Source: Pararge aegeria (Eukaryota > Arthropoda > Insecta > Lepidoptera > Nymphalidae). Taken from it: a stretch of DNA of 64,000 nucleotides. Where the stretch lies: assembly GCF_905163445.1 (NCBI RefSeq), contig NC_053183.1:6448001-6512000 (forward strand), read 5' to 3'. This document shows positions 12,090 to 25,468 of the stretch, piece by piece (the first letter of the stretch is position 1; the number at the start of each line of letters is the position of its first letter). The notes beneath the pieces are model-generated. The model did no database searches, was not told the origin of the DNA, and saw only the letters and a program-made list of their open reading frames with translations. The position numbers and the translations under genes are program-made.

Positions 12090-12655
12090 TGTGGTGTTAC
12101 GTTAGCCCTTGACCGTTATCTCATCTGAAATATTATCGGTGGTAAATGACGATGAAATCTAAGATGGTAGCGGACTTACCTTAGGGGTATGGCAGTTTTT
12201 TTTATTCCACTACAAGCTAGCCCTTGACTGCAACCTCACCTGGTGGTAAGTGATGATGCAGTCTAAGATGGTAGCAAAAGGAATAATTTCCCAAATCTAG
12301 GAAAGTATAGTAATTTTACCCCTATGAGGTTTCTACGCGATATCGCACCGGAACACTAATTCGCTTAGCGGCTCGTCTTTGCCGGTAGGGTAGTAACTAG
12401 CCACGGCCAAAGCCTCCCAGTTATATTAAACCTACAGATACCCCTTATCGGTTTCCATGCTACATCTTACGCTAAATCGCTTAAAGGCACGCATTTGTCG
12501 AACATATTCGACCGGAGCCGCACCAGACCAGACCAGAGGAAATTTAGAAATTATAAATTCCCCTCTTATTGCTCCCTTGACGGTGATCGAATCCGGACTT
12601 CCCAATTATAAGACAACAGCGCTTATCACTGCGCCTGCATCGTCGTTTTTGTGAT
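12090..12655 (-). repeat. tRNA-derived SINE copies, minus orientation
   Basis: Positions 12190-12460 begin (in plus view) with a T-run and 'ATTCCACTACAAGCTAGCCC', and continue through 'CACCTGGTGGTAAGTG' to 'CTAGCCACGGCCAAAGCC'. This is the reverse complement of the better copy at 39780-40072. A tRNA-like B-box segment ('GTGATCGAATCCGG') follows at 12581-12594. A second truncated copy lies at 12090-12185. The match to the other copy supports a dispersed SINE. Confidence 0.55.
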
Positions 12656-12959
12656 AGTTGTCGCGCATTATACAAGAAGCTATTTAGGACTGTTCTTAAA
12701 GTATGTTACAAATTTTTCGGCCGTCCAGAGTTTACCTGTAAGTATGTGTATCACAGAGTTCCGCAAACCACTCAATTTTCAATTGTGCGACTAAAATCTG
12801 ATAATAATCATAAACAATGAGTTACAGTACGTTACCTAAGCCGCATTGGAGCAGAGTGAGGGGCAGAATGAGCCCTTTATCTCTGCTCTGAGCTTAACGC
12901 TGCTTTAACGCCAGATTTAAAAGAGCTTTAAAGAAGGCGAGGGTTTGACATCACAATTC

Positions 12960-13450
12960 GGTAAGTTTTCCCCTTATGTAATAAAAGTTATTTTTTTTAA
13001 AGATCATCATCAATACCATATCAAGCGATTGAGGTCCATTGCTGGACATAGGTATTTTGTAGGGAGCTCTAAATACCAAAGACCTGGGTCGCTTGGGGCT
13101 AGCGGCTCCCTGCGACTCGCCCAATGTCATCCGTCCACCTCGTCGGGGGTCTACCAACGCTCCGTTTACCGGTGCGATGTCGACATTCCAGCACCTTGGG
13201 ACCTAACGTCCATCGGTCCTACGAGCTATGTGCCCCGCCCATTGCCACTTCAGCTTCGCGACTCGTTGAGCTATGTCCGTAACTCGGATACTTCTACAGA
13301 TTTTCTTATCCTTGATTTGATTACGTAGAGATATTCCTTCTATGTACTCGTTACATTGCACTTTCGATCGCCCGCTGTTATTCTGAGCCTGATCTTGTGA
13401 GACCCATACTTAGCTACCACGTTTCGGCTAAACTTAGACACCTTATTAAT
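12960..13450 (-). pseudogene. RTE-type reverse transcriptase 3' fragment (decayed)
   Basis: The minus strand encodes a stretch reading KWQWAGHIARRTDGR (about 13206-13250), a hallmark of the C-terminal part of RTE-like endonuclease/reverse transcriptases in Lepidoptera. The frame is then broken by a stop and shifts. The 3' end faces low coordinates and ends near the CATCATCA words at about 13005. Only the last fraction of the enzyme is present, so it is non-functional. Confidence 0.6.
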
Positions 13451-14430
13451 TATTATTTTATAAACATAAAGTTAAGTAAGGAATATTTGTTTTATGAAGG
13501 CGCCAATCAGATCTTACTCTGCCCTAACAACCTTTTATCATGGGTGGCCAAGGGTCGGCCTTGATCTCCCTCCTTTTAAAGGAGACCATGGCCCGCACCG
13601 GTATACTAAAAAGCGATTGATTATGTTGTTGATATTGAGGATTTAAAAAATTAAGAGTTGGGTGAATTCCAATTTACTTAAACTTCAGTAAAATGCTGGG
13701 GTCAGAATATTTTAATGAAAATTGCACAAGTTGCAAATGTTTAAGTTTCAATACCTGCTAAAAGCCAAAAGGTTAACTTTTGGCATACAATAATTTACTA
13801 TCAGCCCGGCTAATTTTCCACTGTCTTATGATCATGACACAGGTTAATATTAATTCATAGCAGGGGACTTTTTCAAAGTGAGATACACAAACTTTGTTCC
13901 AATACTCTTATCTTACTTATCATCGGGAGTAAGTACTAATACTTACAACTTTTTAAAAACAACTGCCTTCTTATACTGGAAGTCCGGAATAAGTAATACC
14001 TACCTACAGGATAGAAAATATCGTCTGACGTTTAGTAGGTACACTTCATTGTTCGCGTCGTAATCATTAATCTCCAACACATTTATTTTAACGTTTATTA
14101 CTGGTTTAACTACCAAAAATGCTTAATTGTTAAGATATATATTGACACGATAGAAAATTTACAACGGTTTCCATTGCAGAGGACTAGAATTAGGCACTCC
14201 ACTAGTAAAGCTCTTGAGAAAAGATATAGGTAGGTACAAAGTTTTTTTAGACCGAAACAACAGCTCAGGTGGGTATCTACCTACGGACCAAACATTTATG
14301 TAATGATGGTGATAAATTCCTTAAATTTATACTTACTTATAAAAAAACTGTAACAGGTCGAATTCTGTACGTTGAAGATATTTTAAAATTTCTTTTGGTG
14401 TGCACTATATAACCAAATGATGATACCACC
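13451..14430. other. AT-rich sequence without genes
   Basis: No gene is supported here. There are short unremarkable frames only. Positions 13535-13600 ('GGGTGGCCAAGGGTCGGCC') are slightly GC-richer, without a named identity. Confidence 0.4.
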
Positions 14431-15060
14431 CTGTTTGCGACCAGTGCACGTCATATGGAAGAACTACTTCTCGGAATGTAGCGCGTGAGCCTAGAGTTCG
14501 TATTAAAGATTAACCATAATAAAACTAAGATGATGATTGTAGACCAAGCCAATAATAACTCGCCAGAACTACCCCAGATCGCGAACTGCGAGGTCATCCA
14601 TATGCTTGGTACTTTAATTTCGAACAAGAGAGTTGCGTAGAAGAGGTAAAGCGTATGTCGATAGCTAGAACTGCGATGGACAGGCTGAAGAAAAGAAGAA
14701 TTTATTATTATTATTATTGTTTTCCCCATATTTTTATACGCTGCAGAGACGTGGACTTTGAGACTGGCCGAGAAGAAGACAATTGATGCTCTGGAGATGT
14801 GGTGCTGGAACGAATGCTGGGAGTGTTATGGACCGAATTTTGTACCAACATCTCTATACTCCAAGAAATCGGCATTAAAAAACGTCTTTCGACGTTAGTA
14901 CAGAGTCGCATCTTAAAATTCTTCGGGCACGTCTCCCGGCCTGAGAGTGACTCCATAGAGCGTCTTGTCGTGCAGGGCAAGGTTGAGGGCAGTAGAGGTC
15001 GAGGAGGGTCACCCATGCGATGGATCGATCAGTACCGTATAAACATGCATTTACCTACCC
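14430..15060 (+). pseudogene. non-LTR retrotransposon reverse transcriptase 3' fragment (decayed)
   Basis: Reading plus frames with shifts, the segment gives ANCEVIHMLGTLI (about 14583-14622), YAAETWTL (about 14740-14763) and QGKVEGSRGRGGSPMRW (about 14975-15022). These are characteristic of the region after the catalytic domain in RTE-like and related LINE polymerases. Several stops and frameshifts interrupt it, and a (TTA)n run at 14700-14717 has been inserted or expanded within it. It is a dead fragment. Confidence 0.6.
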
Positions 15061-18000
15061 TTAGTCTTACATCACCTCAGTCTGCATCATGTCTTACCAT
15101 AAAATGTGATTGCAGCCAAGCTTTAGGAAAAACCTTTTAACCGTTTTAAATATAAAAAAACATGTGTACCTACGTAAGTAGTAGTCATTATTCACTAACG
15201 CGTAAGTCCATTTACGTTATTTCGTTAGTAATTCTTTGGTGCGGTTTCCTTCGTTTGGAGCTGGTGCGATGGTATTTCCGTGGGCAATGTTTCGGAATTT
15301 AAAGAGCCGTTTTGCGGTCTGTCCAAGACGTTAGACTCATTGATGCAATCATGAAGTCATAGACTGATGACACATTTTAGAGCTTAAATAACTTGTTTTT
15401 ATTGAAACGTAGAATAAAATAAAAAACAGGGAAAAAAATCAAAAATTGTACGTAGATAAAGTGGCACTAACTAATAGGTATAAATTGATCCGTTTATACC
15501 TCTTAAGAGTTTCATTCTTATCCACATGAACGGTGAGCCGATGGAGTTTCGCTTAAATGCCAAAAGTATTTTCCTCCTAATGTGAAGTTCGTGGCGAACC
15601 ACTAATTATAATTAATTTATTTGATGAATCCAAAGCTTAATCTAAATATGAGAAGCTAAATAATTTTGGTACTCAATTCCAAAGACTTCACACAACATTC
15701 ACTATTAATCAACCTGATACATAAATAATATAAATTTGTTTTATATTATTTTCTCTCTAGCAATCGCGCCGTTCTCATACCATCGTTGCCGAAATTATTA
15801 GGTCATGAAATGAAAATATACTTTATTTTACACCAAAGCAAAACAAAACAACGTCGACAAGTAAACAATAATTAAAAATAAAGAAATATTACGCAACTAT
15901 CATGTCTTTTATCAGACATATAGCTAGTGTAGCCACTCAGGCCGAGATTGCCAGAAAAGCAGGTTCAAATTCAAATTGCCGGTTCCGAAATTTAGTATTC
16001 ATTTTAAATTTGTAAAGATATTTTCTCCAACTGTAGATTAAAAAAAAACTTTCATAAAAATAATTGATCAAAACAATATGTTTATATGAGTTAACTCGAA
16101 TTCGAAAAAAATCGTCTGCTTCGATCCACGTTATTGTGAAAATAATCACTTTAACAGTGATTATTTTATTGTCATCATGCTGACTTGCAATTCTATTCAA
16201 AGTAACTAATGATTGTTTTTTATGAAAGAATTTTAATATAATATATGTAGGTACAAATGTACGAACGTGTCAACCTCATAAAATTTGAACTATGGTCGGC
16301 CATCAAGCTCAGTCATCATCTGGCTCAGTCCCCCAGAAGGCTATGACGAGCGTAACTCGTAGTATGATCTATAATATACGTGTTTACATCTTTGGGAGTT
16401 ATAATAATAATATACTACATAATTATTATTATAACTCACTGTATTGCGAAAATGAACTTACATACCTATGTGAGGTTAAAAAAAACTAATCTAATAAAAA
16501 GGTATTATAGCTCTTCTGTACCATTATCTTCGGTTGGTTGCCTTCTGAACTATAAGCCAGTTTCGTCTTTATAACCTTCGAACACATGGATGTTGGTGTT
16601 CAAAGCATATGGCGGGACCGTCATTGGTCCCAGTAGATGGACGGACGACGTCAGTGGACATTTGTTCCTTATAGATACGTGGATGTCCAGTAATATTAGT
16701 TACCTACTACGTAACTATCTAGGTTTTACCGAAAGGTACATCAAGAAACTAGATTTTATCAGTAAATACTTAAGTAACTACGTATTTATCTCTAACATAG
16801 TACCGGGCTCACTAGTTTTATAACTAAACGTAGGTTGCAAAGAAATTATAATATAGGTACTATTATTAATAATATGCTGAATTGTATATAATTAATATTA
16901 AGGATTTTCCACGAAGTGAATGGAATATAGATTATTAAGTTACTTATTCAAGGTGAACGAGTGGCTCAACGCCACTGCGTCTAAGTCTAGAGCGACGGAC
17001 CCTGACATAATATATTATACATATTTATATGAATATTGAATACCTATGAAAATAATATGATAATGGTTGTATTAAACACTGTAATACAAACATTATAAAT
17101 TTTTGTCTTCAAAAAAAAAATGAAATTGACTTAGTGTCTATTTGGTAATTCTGTAGATGGGTAGGAAAGTATTCAGCCGAAATCGGTAAGTAGACACATT
17201 TACTAGTTGATAATTAGTATCAAAGATTGATAGATTGTTGTGCCATCAGTATACCAAATTATAAAAAAAAAGTTGCCAAAAAGTATCTACCGGTAAAAAT
17301 TTAATAAATAACAATGGACAAGAATATTACCAACCTCAGTGGAAAATCATTTAAATCGGAAAAAAGGCTTTGTACCCATAAACCTTTAGTTAGTACTATA
17401 TCATATTCATATTAAACAGATAAGTTTAGCAAAAGTAACTTTTTGTAATTTCGACGACAGTGCAGTAAAATTCCATGCGAACTATATTCGGCTAGGTAGG
17501 TAATGGTTACACTTGTAAGTATGTATTTGCCGATGAATTACAATATTATCATGTATCCTGTAATACAGGTAATTTTATAAACTGTTGTCGAACCGTAAAG
17601 CGGGCTTTTATGACAACCGAAGTTTCTATTATTTATTATAGTAGAAAATAGTACCTACCTACTTAGAAACTAAATAATTTCGGTCGATATTCACCTAACC
17701 AGGTATTATCGAGCGACGCGCCCACTGCCTACTTGCAATCCATATTGAAGACTCCTGCCAGTAATAATTATTGTTCATCATCCACGACCACATATCATTT
17801 ATAGGTTTTTTTTTAAATGAGAAATTGCCTTTTCGATTATATATATATATATACATGCATTAATGTAAGTGTCAGAGAGACGGTGGGGTAAGTTGTAAGT
17901 GGCAGGTACACCTTAGGGTTGCCATTTATATGTTACAATAATATGTACCTATGGCTATTTTCTCGAAAGTAGGAAAGTTATGAAAAAACTTTATTTGATC

Positions 18001-18240
18001 TATCCTGACTTTAGAATATATTTTAATAGCGTGTTAAAGAAACCAATTTCAATCCGTTTCTGTACACGTAGCGCGACGGATTAATTTTTAAGTTGAAGTA
18101 GTCATTAGTCATTTGTTGGAAGGAAAAAGAAAATACATATTATCTTCTTAAGCCAAAATAGGAGAACCAATAAATAATTCTATATTTTCAAACGTTTTAT
18201 GTTTTAAAAGTTGAAAATATTGTAGGTGGTCTGTGGTTGC
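15061..18240. other. gene-free AT-rich sequence
   Basis: No gene is supported. About 16498-16580 carries 'ACCATTATCTTCGGTTGG' and 'TTGCCTTCTGAACTATAAG'. Their reverse complement appears at 20513-20570, so this is a dispersed repeat pair. Positions 17840-17855 are a short TA run. Nothing else stands out. Confidence 0.45.
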
Positions 18241-18264
18241 ATGTTACTCATAAAGTACATATTG

Positions 18265-18434
18265 CATAGTATAGCGGACCGCTATACTATGAACATTTAA
18301 AATAATTTCTAAACTTCTTTGGCTATTTTACACTATTAGTAAATAGATTGAGGAATAAGTTATGACCGCGCAGTCACTCACCAATGCGAGCGTTCGGGTA
18401 CAGTGGGAACCACTACACTTTAGTAGTGGTTCCC
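18265..18434. repeat. two clean palindromes 114 bases apart
   Basis: Positions 18265-18291 form a perfect palindrome with 13-base arms around a single central base (CATAGTATAGCGG / CCGCTATACTATG). Positions 18405-18416 (GGGAACCACTAC) pair with 18423-18434 (GTAGTGGTTCCC) around a six-base loop. They could be binding sites, RNA hairpins or ends of small elements. No coding frame includes them. Confidence 0.5.
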
Positions 18435-20810
18435 TAAGCTCAAAAAACACCCACCCATGCCAACCCTAAAAACACCCACGTAAGCGATCAGACCACAGCC
18501 TACGTGTCTGCTACGCCGCTCCGGTGCGCCTGTGTCTACGCAACGCGAATTATAAACACTGCGAATGATTCCATACCTACATCAATCTAATAAGTATATT
18601 TTAAATGTTTGCTTATGATTGCGAAATAATTGTGCCATAACATGACACGTGTTTATAAAAAGTTGATTTCTAAACCGTTAATCTTTAGAAACAACGCAGT
18701 GTTATGTACTATTTTAACCTGTCTTTATTATTTATATACGTATTTATTTTAATAACCATAAGAATAAAATAGAAATACAATTTATTCAAAAAGCAAGTGC
18801 CTACACAATCAAGAAAAATTAACAAAAAAAAGGGTAATGCCAAATTCTTCTGCCGGTGTACTGACAGTAAGAGATTGAATAGGCTTACCTTATAACTACG
18901 TAGCTCGCGCATCATTGTAGTTACCTCCGCGGTACGTCTATATGTTAGATACTAGCGATACCCGCGACCTTTTCCGCGTACAACTTTTGATAAATACTTT
19001 CCAAACTAATTTTCTTCCGTCATCCAAAGGTACCCCATTGCCACTCCCGCCTTCTTCAAAAATCGAATGCAGAGCCGGTTTTTTAAGTCCAAATATATAT
19101 AGATATAGATATAGTTAGAGATTTTTGCGTTTCCTTTCGCTTAGACCAGGGCGCGTTTGGAACCCGCGTAGCTTTAGTTTTAATTTGGCGAACGAAGTTA
19201 TCACAATCCCCTTAAAATTATGTAAACATGTTATATGTATGAACGCTTCATAAGTGCCTGTGATAGGCCTACATGAATAAAGAAATTTTGAATTTGAATT
19301 TAAACAAACTTTATTATTACTATCGGTTAAGTAGGTTTTTTAGCAAAAGAGCAAAATTACACACGGTACTTAATAATAAATATTACACAGACATGACAGG
19401 AAGGTTTTTACTTGTTCGGGTTGTATCTCGTGAGCCGTTAGGAGAAAAAACACGTTTTGTCTGGTGGGAGGCTGCGGCCGTGGCTAGCCGACAAAGATGT
19501 GCCGCCATGCGATCCTAAATTAGACAGATTAGGATTCTGGATTAGGTATCTATAAACCCTTATTATTTAGGAGAGCTGCCTGCAATAACATTATCATTTA
19601 TCATTACATAAAATCAGGACCCTGATTTTCAGCATTTTTATTGCATAAGGTTATGACTTACGCATCGCATGAAAAAGTGAATTTAATTAAAAGATAAGAA
19701 AACTTAATTATTTTACTTCATTCGAGACATGTTTGTTAAAATTCTCCGGTTATTTTGCATAATTTGTAAGTGAAAATATATTTTTTCTTTCTTTTACCTT
19801 ATTTTTTTACTCTATTTCCCTAAATGGAGTTAGTACGCTGTAGATAGACGGAGAGAATTAGATGAAGCCAAGCTGTGATAACCATCATTATTTCAACTTA
19901 TCGATGTCCGCGGTTGGACATTGATCTTTGGTACGGTTTTTTTACACTTCACTGACAGTTACCAACGTCTCTCTTAATGTTCTCAGTCCAATTAGAGGGG
20001 TTCTGTTAACGCTGCGGGTCAAGGATCCAAGGAAGGCCTAACGTTGATCCTCCGGTATATTTTACTTCGCATCTCGGTGTGATATGTCGGTAGCTTCGTC
20101 TATCTACGGATCTCCTGATAAAAGACTGTCACGTAGAAAGAGTGTATCTCCATCGCCCACTGTGTGACTCTGAGGATCTCGAGCTTACGGAGTCCAAACT
20201 TAGGCAACATATTTCGGTGTAGGTTAAATAAACATAGTTAAATTTATGCAGACCTATCTGACGGAGGATAGTAACTCACCGCAGCCACTGGACCAGAAAA
20301 AAACAACTGTGAAATTGACCTAACCGGAAGAGTTCATAGATTCGGTCTATATATATGTATCTACCTAAGGCCAAGCAAGCCTCTAAAACCTAATTCAGGT
20401 GTCTGATTTACTAGATTAGCTCTACTTTCAAATCATTCCTCTGTTTGGTTAAATACTTGCCTAGGTAGTTACATAAAGATTTTCTTTTCAAAGATACATG
20501 CCAAGGTGCCATGTATGAAGAAGAAGAAACCGGCTTACAGTTCAAAAGGCAACCAACCGAAGATAATAGGTAAAATATCCATAGATACTTACTTATAAAA
20601 TTACAACTTAGGCATACCCATGCCAGCCTATCAACATCCGAAAGAGTGATTATATGAAGATAAAGATATACCCATCTCATAGATAATAGCATAAGCCGTA
20701 AGCATTGGAACACCTCGGTAAGTGGGTACGCTGCTCCAATTTGTTCGCGATTTTTACATTCCCGAACTCAGCGCCGACGCTTTGGAGACTGCTCAAACAC
20801 GTCCTTTACA
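18435..20810. other. gene-free sequence with retroelement debris
   Basis: Positions 18955-19110 and 19130-19170 hold Helitron/SINE-like words ('CCCGCGACCTTTTCCGCG'). Positions 19440-19515 are a plus-strand piece of the SINE family seen at 39780 ('GGCTGCGGCCGTGGCTAGCC'). About 19890-20230 reads on the minus strand as a very decayed RTE-like 3' piece. Positions 20513-20580 pair in reverse with 16500-16580. No gene is supported. Confidence 0.4.
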
Positions 20811-20817
20811 ACTCGTA

Positions 20818-20883
20818 CATGGATCTCATCCACTGTCACTGATAACACCAACCGCTCATGGATCTCATCCACTGTCACTGATG
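20818..20883 (+). repeat. short tandem duplication, 39-base period
   Basis: The phrase CATGGATCTCATCCACTGTC begins at 20818 and again at 20857. About 27 bases are identical in each unit. The unit lies inside an unremarkable open frame and has no further copies nearby. Confidence 0.6.
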
Positions 20884-22289
20884 CCTTGTCCAACCCAAAT
20901 TCTGATCATCAAAGCAGGCATAGTTTAAAGTTCCGTTCATGTCGAGTCCAAGACTCAAACTGTGCAGAAGCTTCACGCTCGCTCTAGGCCTCGGTAATCC
21001 AGTTTCAATTTACACAGAGTTTCAGTTCAGATACAGTTGCATGAACGGTGTCTGAATTGTACTCTTTTGACATCAGGTGATTTGAGGTCTCGCTAGGGCC
21101 GATATAAAAAAATTGCGATAATCACAAGTTAGGCAGCCGAAACACGGGTTTGTGAATAAAAACCGCATTAAAAGATGATTTTTAAATAATATTTTTTTAA
21201 GTAAGAAGGCGCTTATTCTTTTATTAAAACTTGTTTGTTTTCCAGGTGCGGGATATGTCCCACATACTTTCAGAAGCTATGCGCATTCGATTTTCAAACA
21301 AACCAGACTTATATATTCGACAATGCATGCATAATGGATTTGTTTAATTGTATACATGGCACAGGTTCGTTTTAAAAAGAACATACGTAGGTATTTATTC
21401 CTAACTAGATATTGGAAGAGGATTAATCAAAAATAAAGACCGAAAAAAAAAATTTAATATCAATTAAATTAATTTTATAGATTAGAAGGAATCCGAGAGA
21501 CTTGCCCAGATAGATTTGAACCATTTCAAAAAACTTTTTAAAATTTAGCGCTACAGCGAAACGTTATTCGGGTTGAAGGTCACGCGTGGCCAACCAATCA
21601 CGTGCGACCATGTTTTTATGATTATTAAATTTCGAAAATATTCTATCGAGGTGTAAATATTGGGTGGCGGAAATACACTACACACACTTACACTACGCGC
21701 TTACACTACTTCTTTTACGTTATAATTAAGTCAAATTAGCTTAATCCATTTTCAGAATTCATCAAGTTAAACTACGAAAATTGCCTGTACTTCGGCAACT
21801 TCGCTTACGTGCATGGCTTAAAATATGAAGATTATGACTATGGCGAAGACCATATAATTATCAGTAATTCAAAGAAGAATCCAGATTTTGTGCGCCGATG
21901 ATTATTCTAGAGTATGTATTCTAGATTATTCTATATCTTTTTTTTGTAAATATTAAAAACACAATGAAAATCCGAAATTCCTTGAAACAGTTTTTATTTA
22001 AGTCTTAATTAAATTTCAGTAAATGTGCTGGATAAGTATTTTTATTTAAAACTTAAAACCATGGCAGCTCAGTACATTCACATTTTACTATTTCAAATTG
22101 ATTTCATCACTGTTAACTTCACATAACACTATTGTATTTTATGAATTAAGGATAAGTAAACTTTCTTTACTATTAATAATTACCGGAGTTTTAATGCACC
22201 TATTGATTATTTCATTACCAAGCCAGCCTTTGTATCTACCAATAATAATTCGTGATAAGCACAAAGGATGCCTAAGTAAGAAACATTTG
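20884..22289. other. AT-rich spacer downstream of MED18
   Basis: This is the 3' flank of MED18 on the minus strand. No gene is supported. Around 21540-21700 is a patch with 'CGTGGCCAACCAATCACG', a CCAAT-like word of uncertain meaning. Confidence 0.35.
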
Positions 22290-25200
22290 CTATGTGACTG
22301 CCATGTGGCTCAGTCGCTTGTAATCTATTTTGTCTAGTTGCACTAGAGGCCTTAGCTGGTCGGCAAATGCTCGCATATCCTCTCCTATTGCATCTTGGCC
22401 CGTAGGAGCCAGCACCTAAAAAAAAAAATTAAACCCAACATTAACTGTGAGGTACCTAACCAGCCAACACTCACAATTCCTCATCAATCTAGGGCATTGA
22501 CAAGATAAAGAAATAAGTTCTAAGGTTTCACTTTTGATTTCGTATACTATTTCTATAAATATAGTATACATTATTCTACTAGTCAAGCCCTTTCATTTGA
22601 TATTGAGGGAGTTTTGAAAAAATATGCAATCTGTCGCAGTCAACTTGGACCGATTTTCATCAAACATAGCTGAGAACACTCAAGTACACTGTTTAAACAA
22701 AACACACAAAATCAAAATGGGTATATCTGCCCTAGAGCTACACAGTCCCACACAAACATACTCATTTATATTAGGTAGGTAATTTTATTTCTATCTTCTT
22801 GTTTACCTTGCCCCTTTTGGTTTTTTGTGATGCATTCAAGACTCAAATTATTAATGTTAATAATGTGTTCACTTTTATGAGGATTATTTATTACTTACTT
22901 AATTGTTGTTGTGTAAAATTAATATTAATATTAAAAAAACTTGTTATTACTTATATTTAGATCTACTTTTAGTTATTACCTGTTTTGTGTACCTAATAAC
23001 AATAAACAATAAACAACAACAATAAACAAGAGTTTTTATAGGAGTAAAAATGAAGATTAAATATTTATTTGTTACTAGTTTAATTGACTTTTTTGGCAAT
23101 AATATCTAGGTGCATATCATCCAGTCTAGAAGTATCCAGAATATTCAACTATAAAATTGAGTGGCTAGTTTGCCTGATGTGAGTGACAGATTTGTCAAAT
23201 AAAAATAAACTTACCGATAATTCCACAAGGTAACTTTGTGATATTGGTTCTGGGGCCATAGAACTCTGTGGTATTTTGAATACCTTGGCAACTGTTATCT
23301 TCATCCGACCCTTTCTGAACATGTACCCTGCAACCATAAATTATTGCAAGCAGTTTATATATCAATCCAAACAAAATTTAATCGTTTATTTTACAAAATG
23401 CCAATCTAGAATATATTCCTTATTTCAGGAAAATTGGTTAAGTAGTTTTTGCGTGAAAGTGAAAGTGTAACAAATATCCAGCCATCCATACAAACATTCA
23501 CATATTTATTCAAATATTAGTAGGTAGGATTTGTGGCAGATAAGAAGGAAAAACTAATTTGTACAGAAACTATACCTGAAAGTATAGTTTATTAATGAAA
23601 CTATGTCATAATCAAAAAAATGTATATAATAAAAAACAAAACACCAAATTTTTTTTTTTTGAAAATAATAAAAAAATAAAATAACTTATTTTATTATCAA
23701 GACGTATACACATCAAGGTTATTTAGATGCATTTTTTAGGGGATAGATAGTACATAATTAAAATAAGTTTGTATTTAGTCTGTGGCACTTGATTTGTTTT
23801 TAGCGGTAGGTGTAGGGCTGAGTGGCAATATCACATCTATGATTATGCAGTTCTTTAAGTATAATATTGAAATTTTTATATCATTGTCACACATGCTAAT
23901 GCAGGTGAATCTCTCTTTGGAAACCTATTATTACCTTTAACGCTATATTCGTATTCAATTCTACAACCCAGCTCATTGAGAAATTCAAACAGCATCCCAC
24001 TGCATGCAATGTCCAAAACACTCCTCAGAACAGTTGGCCTGTTCTTTTCACCATCTGCTTGGCCAATATACCTTAACTGATAAGGCATATCTCGTGCATC
24101 TAAAGCTTTTCTTACTCGTAACATGGAGGGTAGGGCCTACAAATGGAGAGAGGTTGTTAAAATATGCAAAACTTATTAATAAGCCTTCCTACTCCGTATT
24201 TAATCAAATTAAACATGTGTCATAGTATTTTCTTAAAAAATTTTGTGAAAGTAATATATGAAAAGGGGACTTGATTTCAGGTTTTAAAACAATTATAATA
24301 AGTTACAATATACTGAAAAGTTAATTCTTTGAAAGTTACTACTATGTGAGCACAAGAACAAATCTTATTTAATGGATATAGAACACAAACATACCTGCTG
24401 ATTAGGATCCCTTAATATAAAGCAAACCTCCTGATCATCAAAAGTCTCTGGACCAGCATCCACATTATCACAGAGCCCACGAAGTCTATGGAGCAGCACT
24501 TCAACAGCAGAATCTAAAACAGAACCCTGAAAACATTTATAAGACTTTCATCAAGGCATAGTTGTATCACACAAAGTTACCTTGCAGAAGATCTCCAGTG
24601 AAAGTGCTCATCTAAGATCAGCACTCAGATCTAAGGGGCCACGTAAGGTTTGTAATTAGAAGACCTTGTATAAATGCACTAGGAAGGCTACCATACATCA
24701 GTTAGGTGTGGAGATAGATTGTCAAGTAGAAGGGAAGATCATCATCATCATCATCATATCAACCCATTAACGGCCCACTACTTGCTTATCTCCAAAACTG
24801 ACTGATTTTGGCAGGACTTTCACTGGCAAAAACTCATGTCTTAGTATACCTATGCTCTATGCATTTTGATTTTTTCTAAAACGATACAAACAATGGATGA
24901 AGTTGCTAGTATTAATGTTCTCTTTTTTATCTACTGCCACTACTGGATCTCTGAAACTCTGAACATCTTCATCATTTTTTGAATCTCATATTTACAAAAT
25001 ATTATTATAAACATTATTTTAGGTTGTAATGACACTACATATACCAATAGTGTAAAATATGAAACAGTATTTAGCAAATACAGTGGCATACTTTTGGGTC
25101 GAAGTATTATTCTATGTTTATAAAATTACTGTAACACAAAACAATAGTTTAGAATGGTAAAATTTACTTCCTGAAAAAAAAATACGCCATCAGCTTTTCA

Positions 25201-25468
25201 TACCTAAATTGAGTAAATTCTGCATTCAAACAAATGATGCAGACTGGCGTGCTATGCATACCGTTTTTGAGTTTTGATACCAATTTAGTTCGGAAGTTTT
25301 AGAATACTGACCCAGTCAGTATAAAAGCCACTTAACAAAACTCCATACAGTGTTTTGCAGTTTTTTAGACCTTACCTGCAATAAATATTCCTGATTGTGT
25401 ATTATATTTGCTTTCACCGCTTGCGACAAACTATCTGTTGCAGTCATCGGAGGTGCATTTGCAGCCAT
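22290..25468 (-). CDS. MED18: Mediator complex subunit 18
   Basis: Encodes a 221-residue Mediator head-module subunit (human MED18 is about 208), which with MED20 forms the movable jaw contacting RNA polymerase II in the nucleus. Five exons, in gene order: 25376-25468, 24395-24526, 23935-24136, 23215-23327, 22290-22415. All introns are GT..AG and the phases agree (0,0,1,0). Exon 1 ends with NQEYLLQ and exon 2 begins GSVLDSAVEVLLHRLRGLCD, the family signature. Later blocks are LRYIGQADGEKNRPTVLR, FRKGRMKITVAKVFK, SYLVELSV and, near the C terminus, RPLVQLDKIDYKRL. I chose the ATG at 25468 because it gives the short N terminus usual in the family. An in-frame ATG further upstream would add 42 residues. 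The gene is divergent from EXOSC2, with about 880 bases between the two start codons. Confidence 0.93.
23424..23530 (-). repeat. Helitron-like end fragment in MED18 intron 3
   Basis: The segment 'AAGTAGTTTTTGCGTGAAAG' through 'AATATTAGTAGG' is the same 5' end (here reversed) as in the inverted Helitron-like copy at 34699-35144. It is truncated to about 100 bases and lies within the intron between exons 3 and 4 of MED18, upstream of the exon at 23215-23327. Confidence 0.5.
24599..25300. other. first intron of MED18 with small repeat traces
   Basis: This part of MED18 intron 1 is AT-rich. A CATCATCATCATCAT run at 24741 followed by 'ATCAACCCATTAACGGCCC' is the reversed 3' end of the RTE/SINE type seen at 2968-3113. 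No other feature is seen. Confidence 0.45.

Noticed and set aside
12945..13328. 127-codon plus-strand open frame
   Set aside because: It is the antisense of an RTE-type reverse transcriptase fragment whose minus-strand reading gives a recognised motif.
14714..15016. minus-strand open frame of 100 codons
   Set aside because: Shadow of the plus-strand retrotransposon fragment in the same place.
23276..23470. plus-strand open frame over a MED18 exon
   Set aside because: Antisense shadow of the MED18 exon at 23215-23327 and a Helitron-like fragment.
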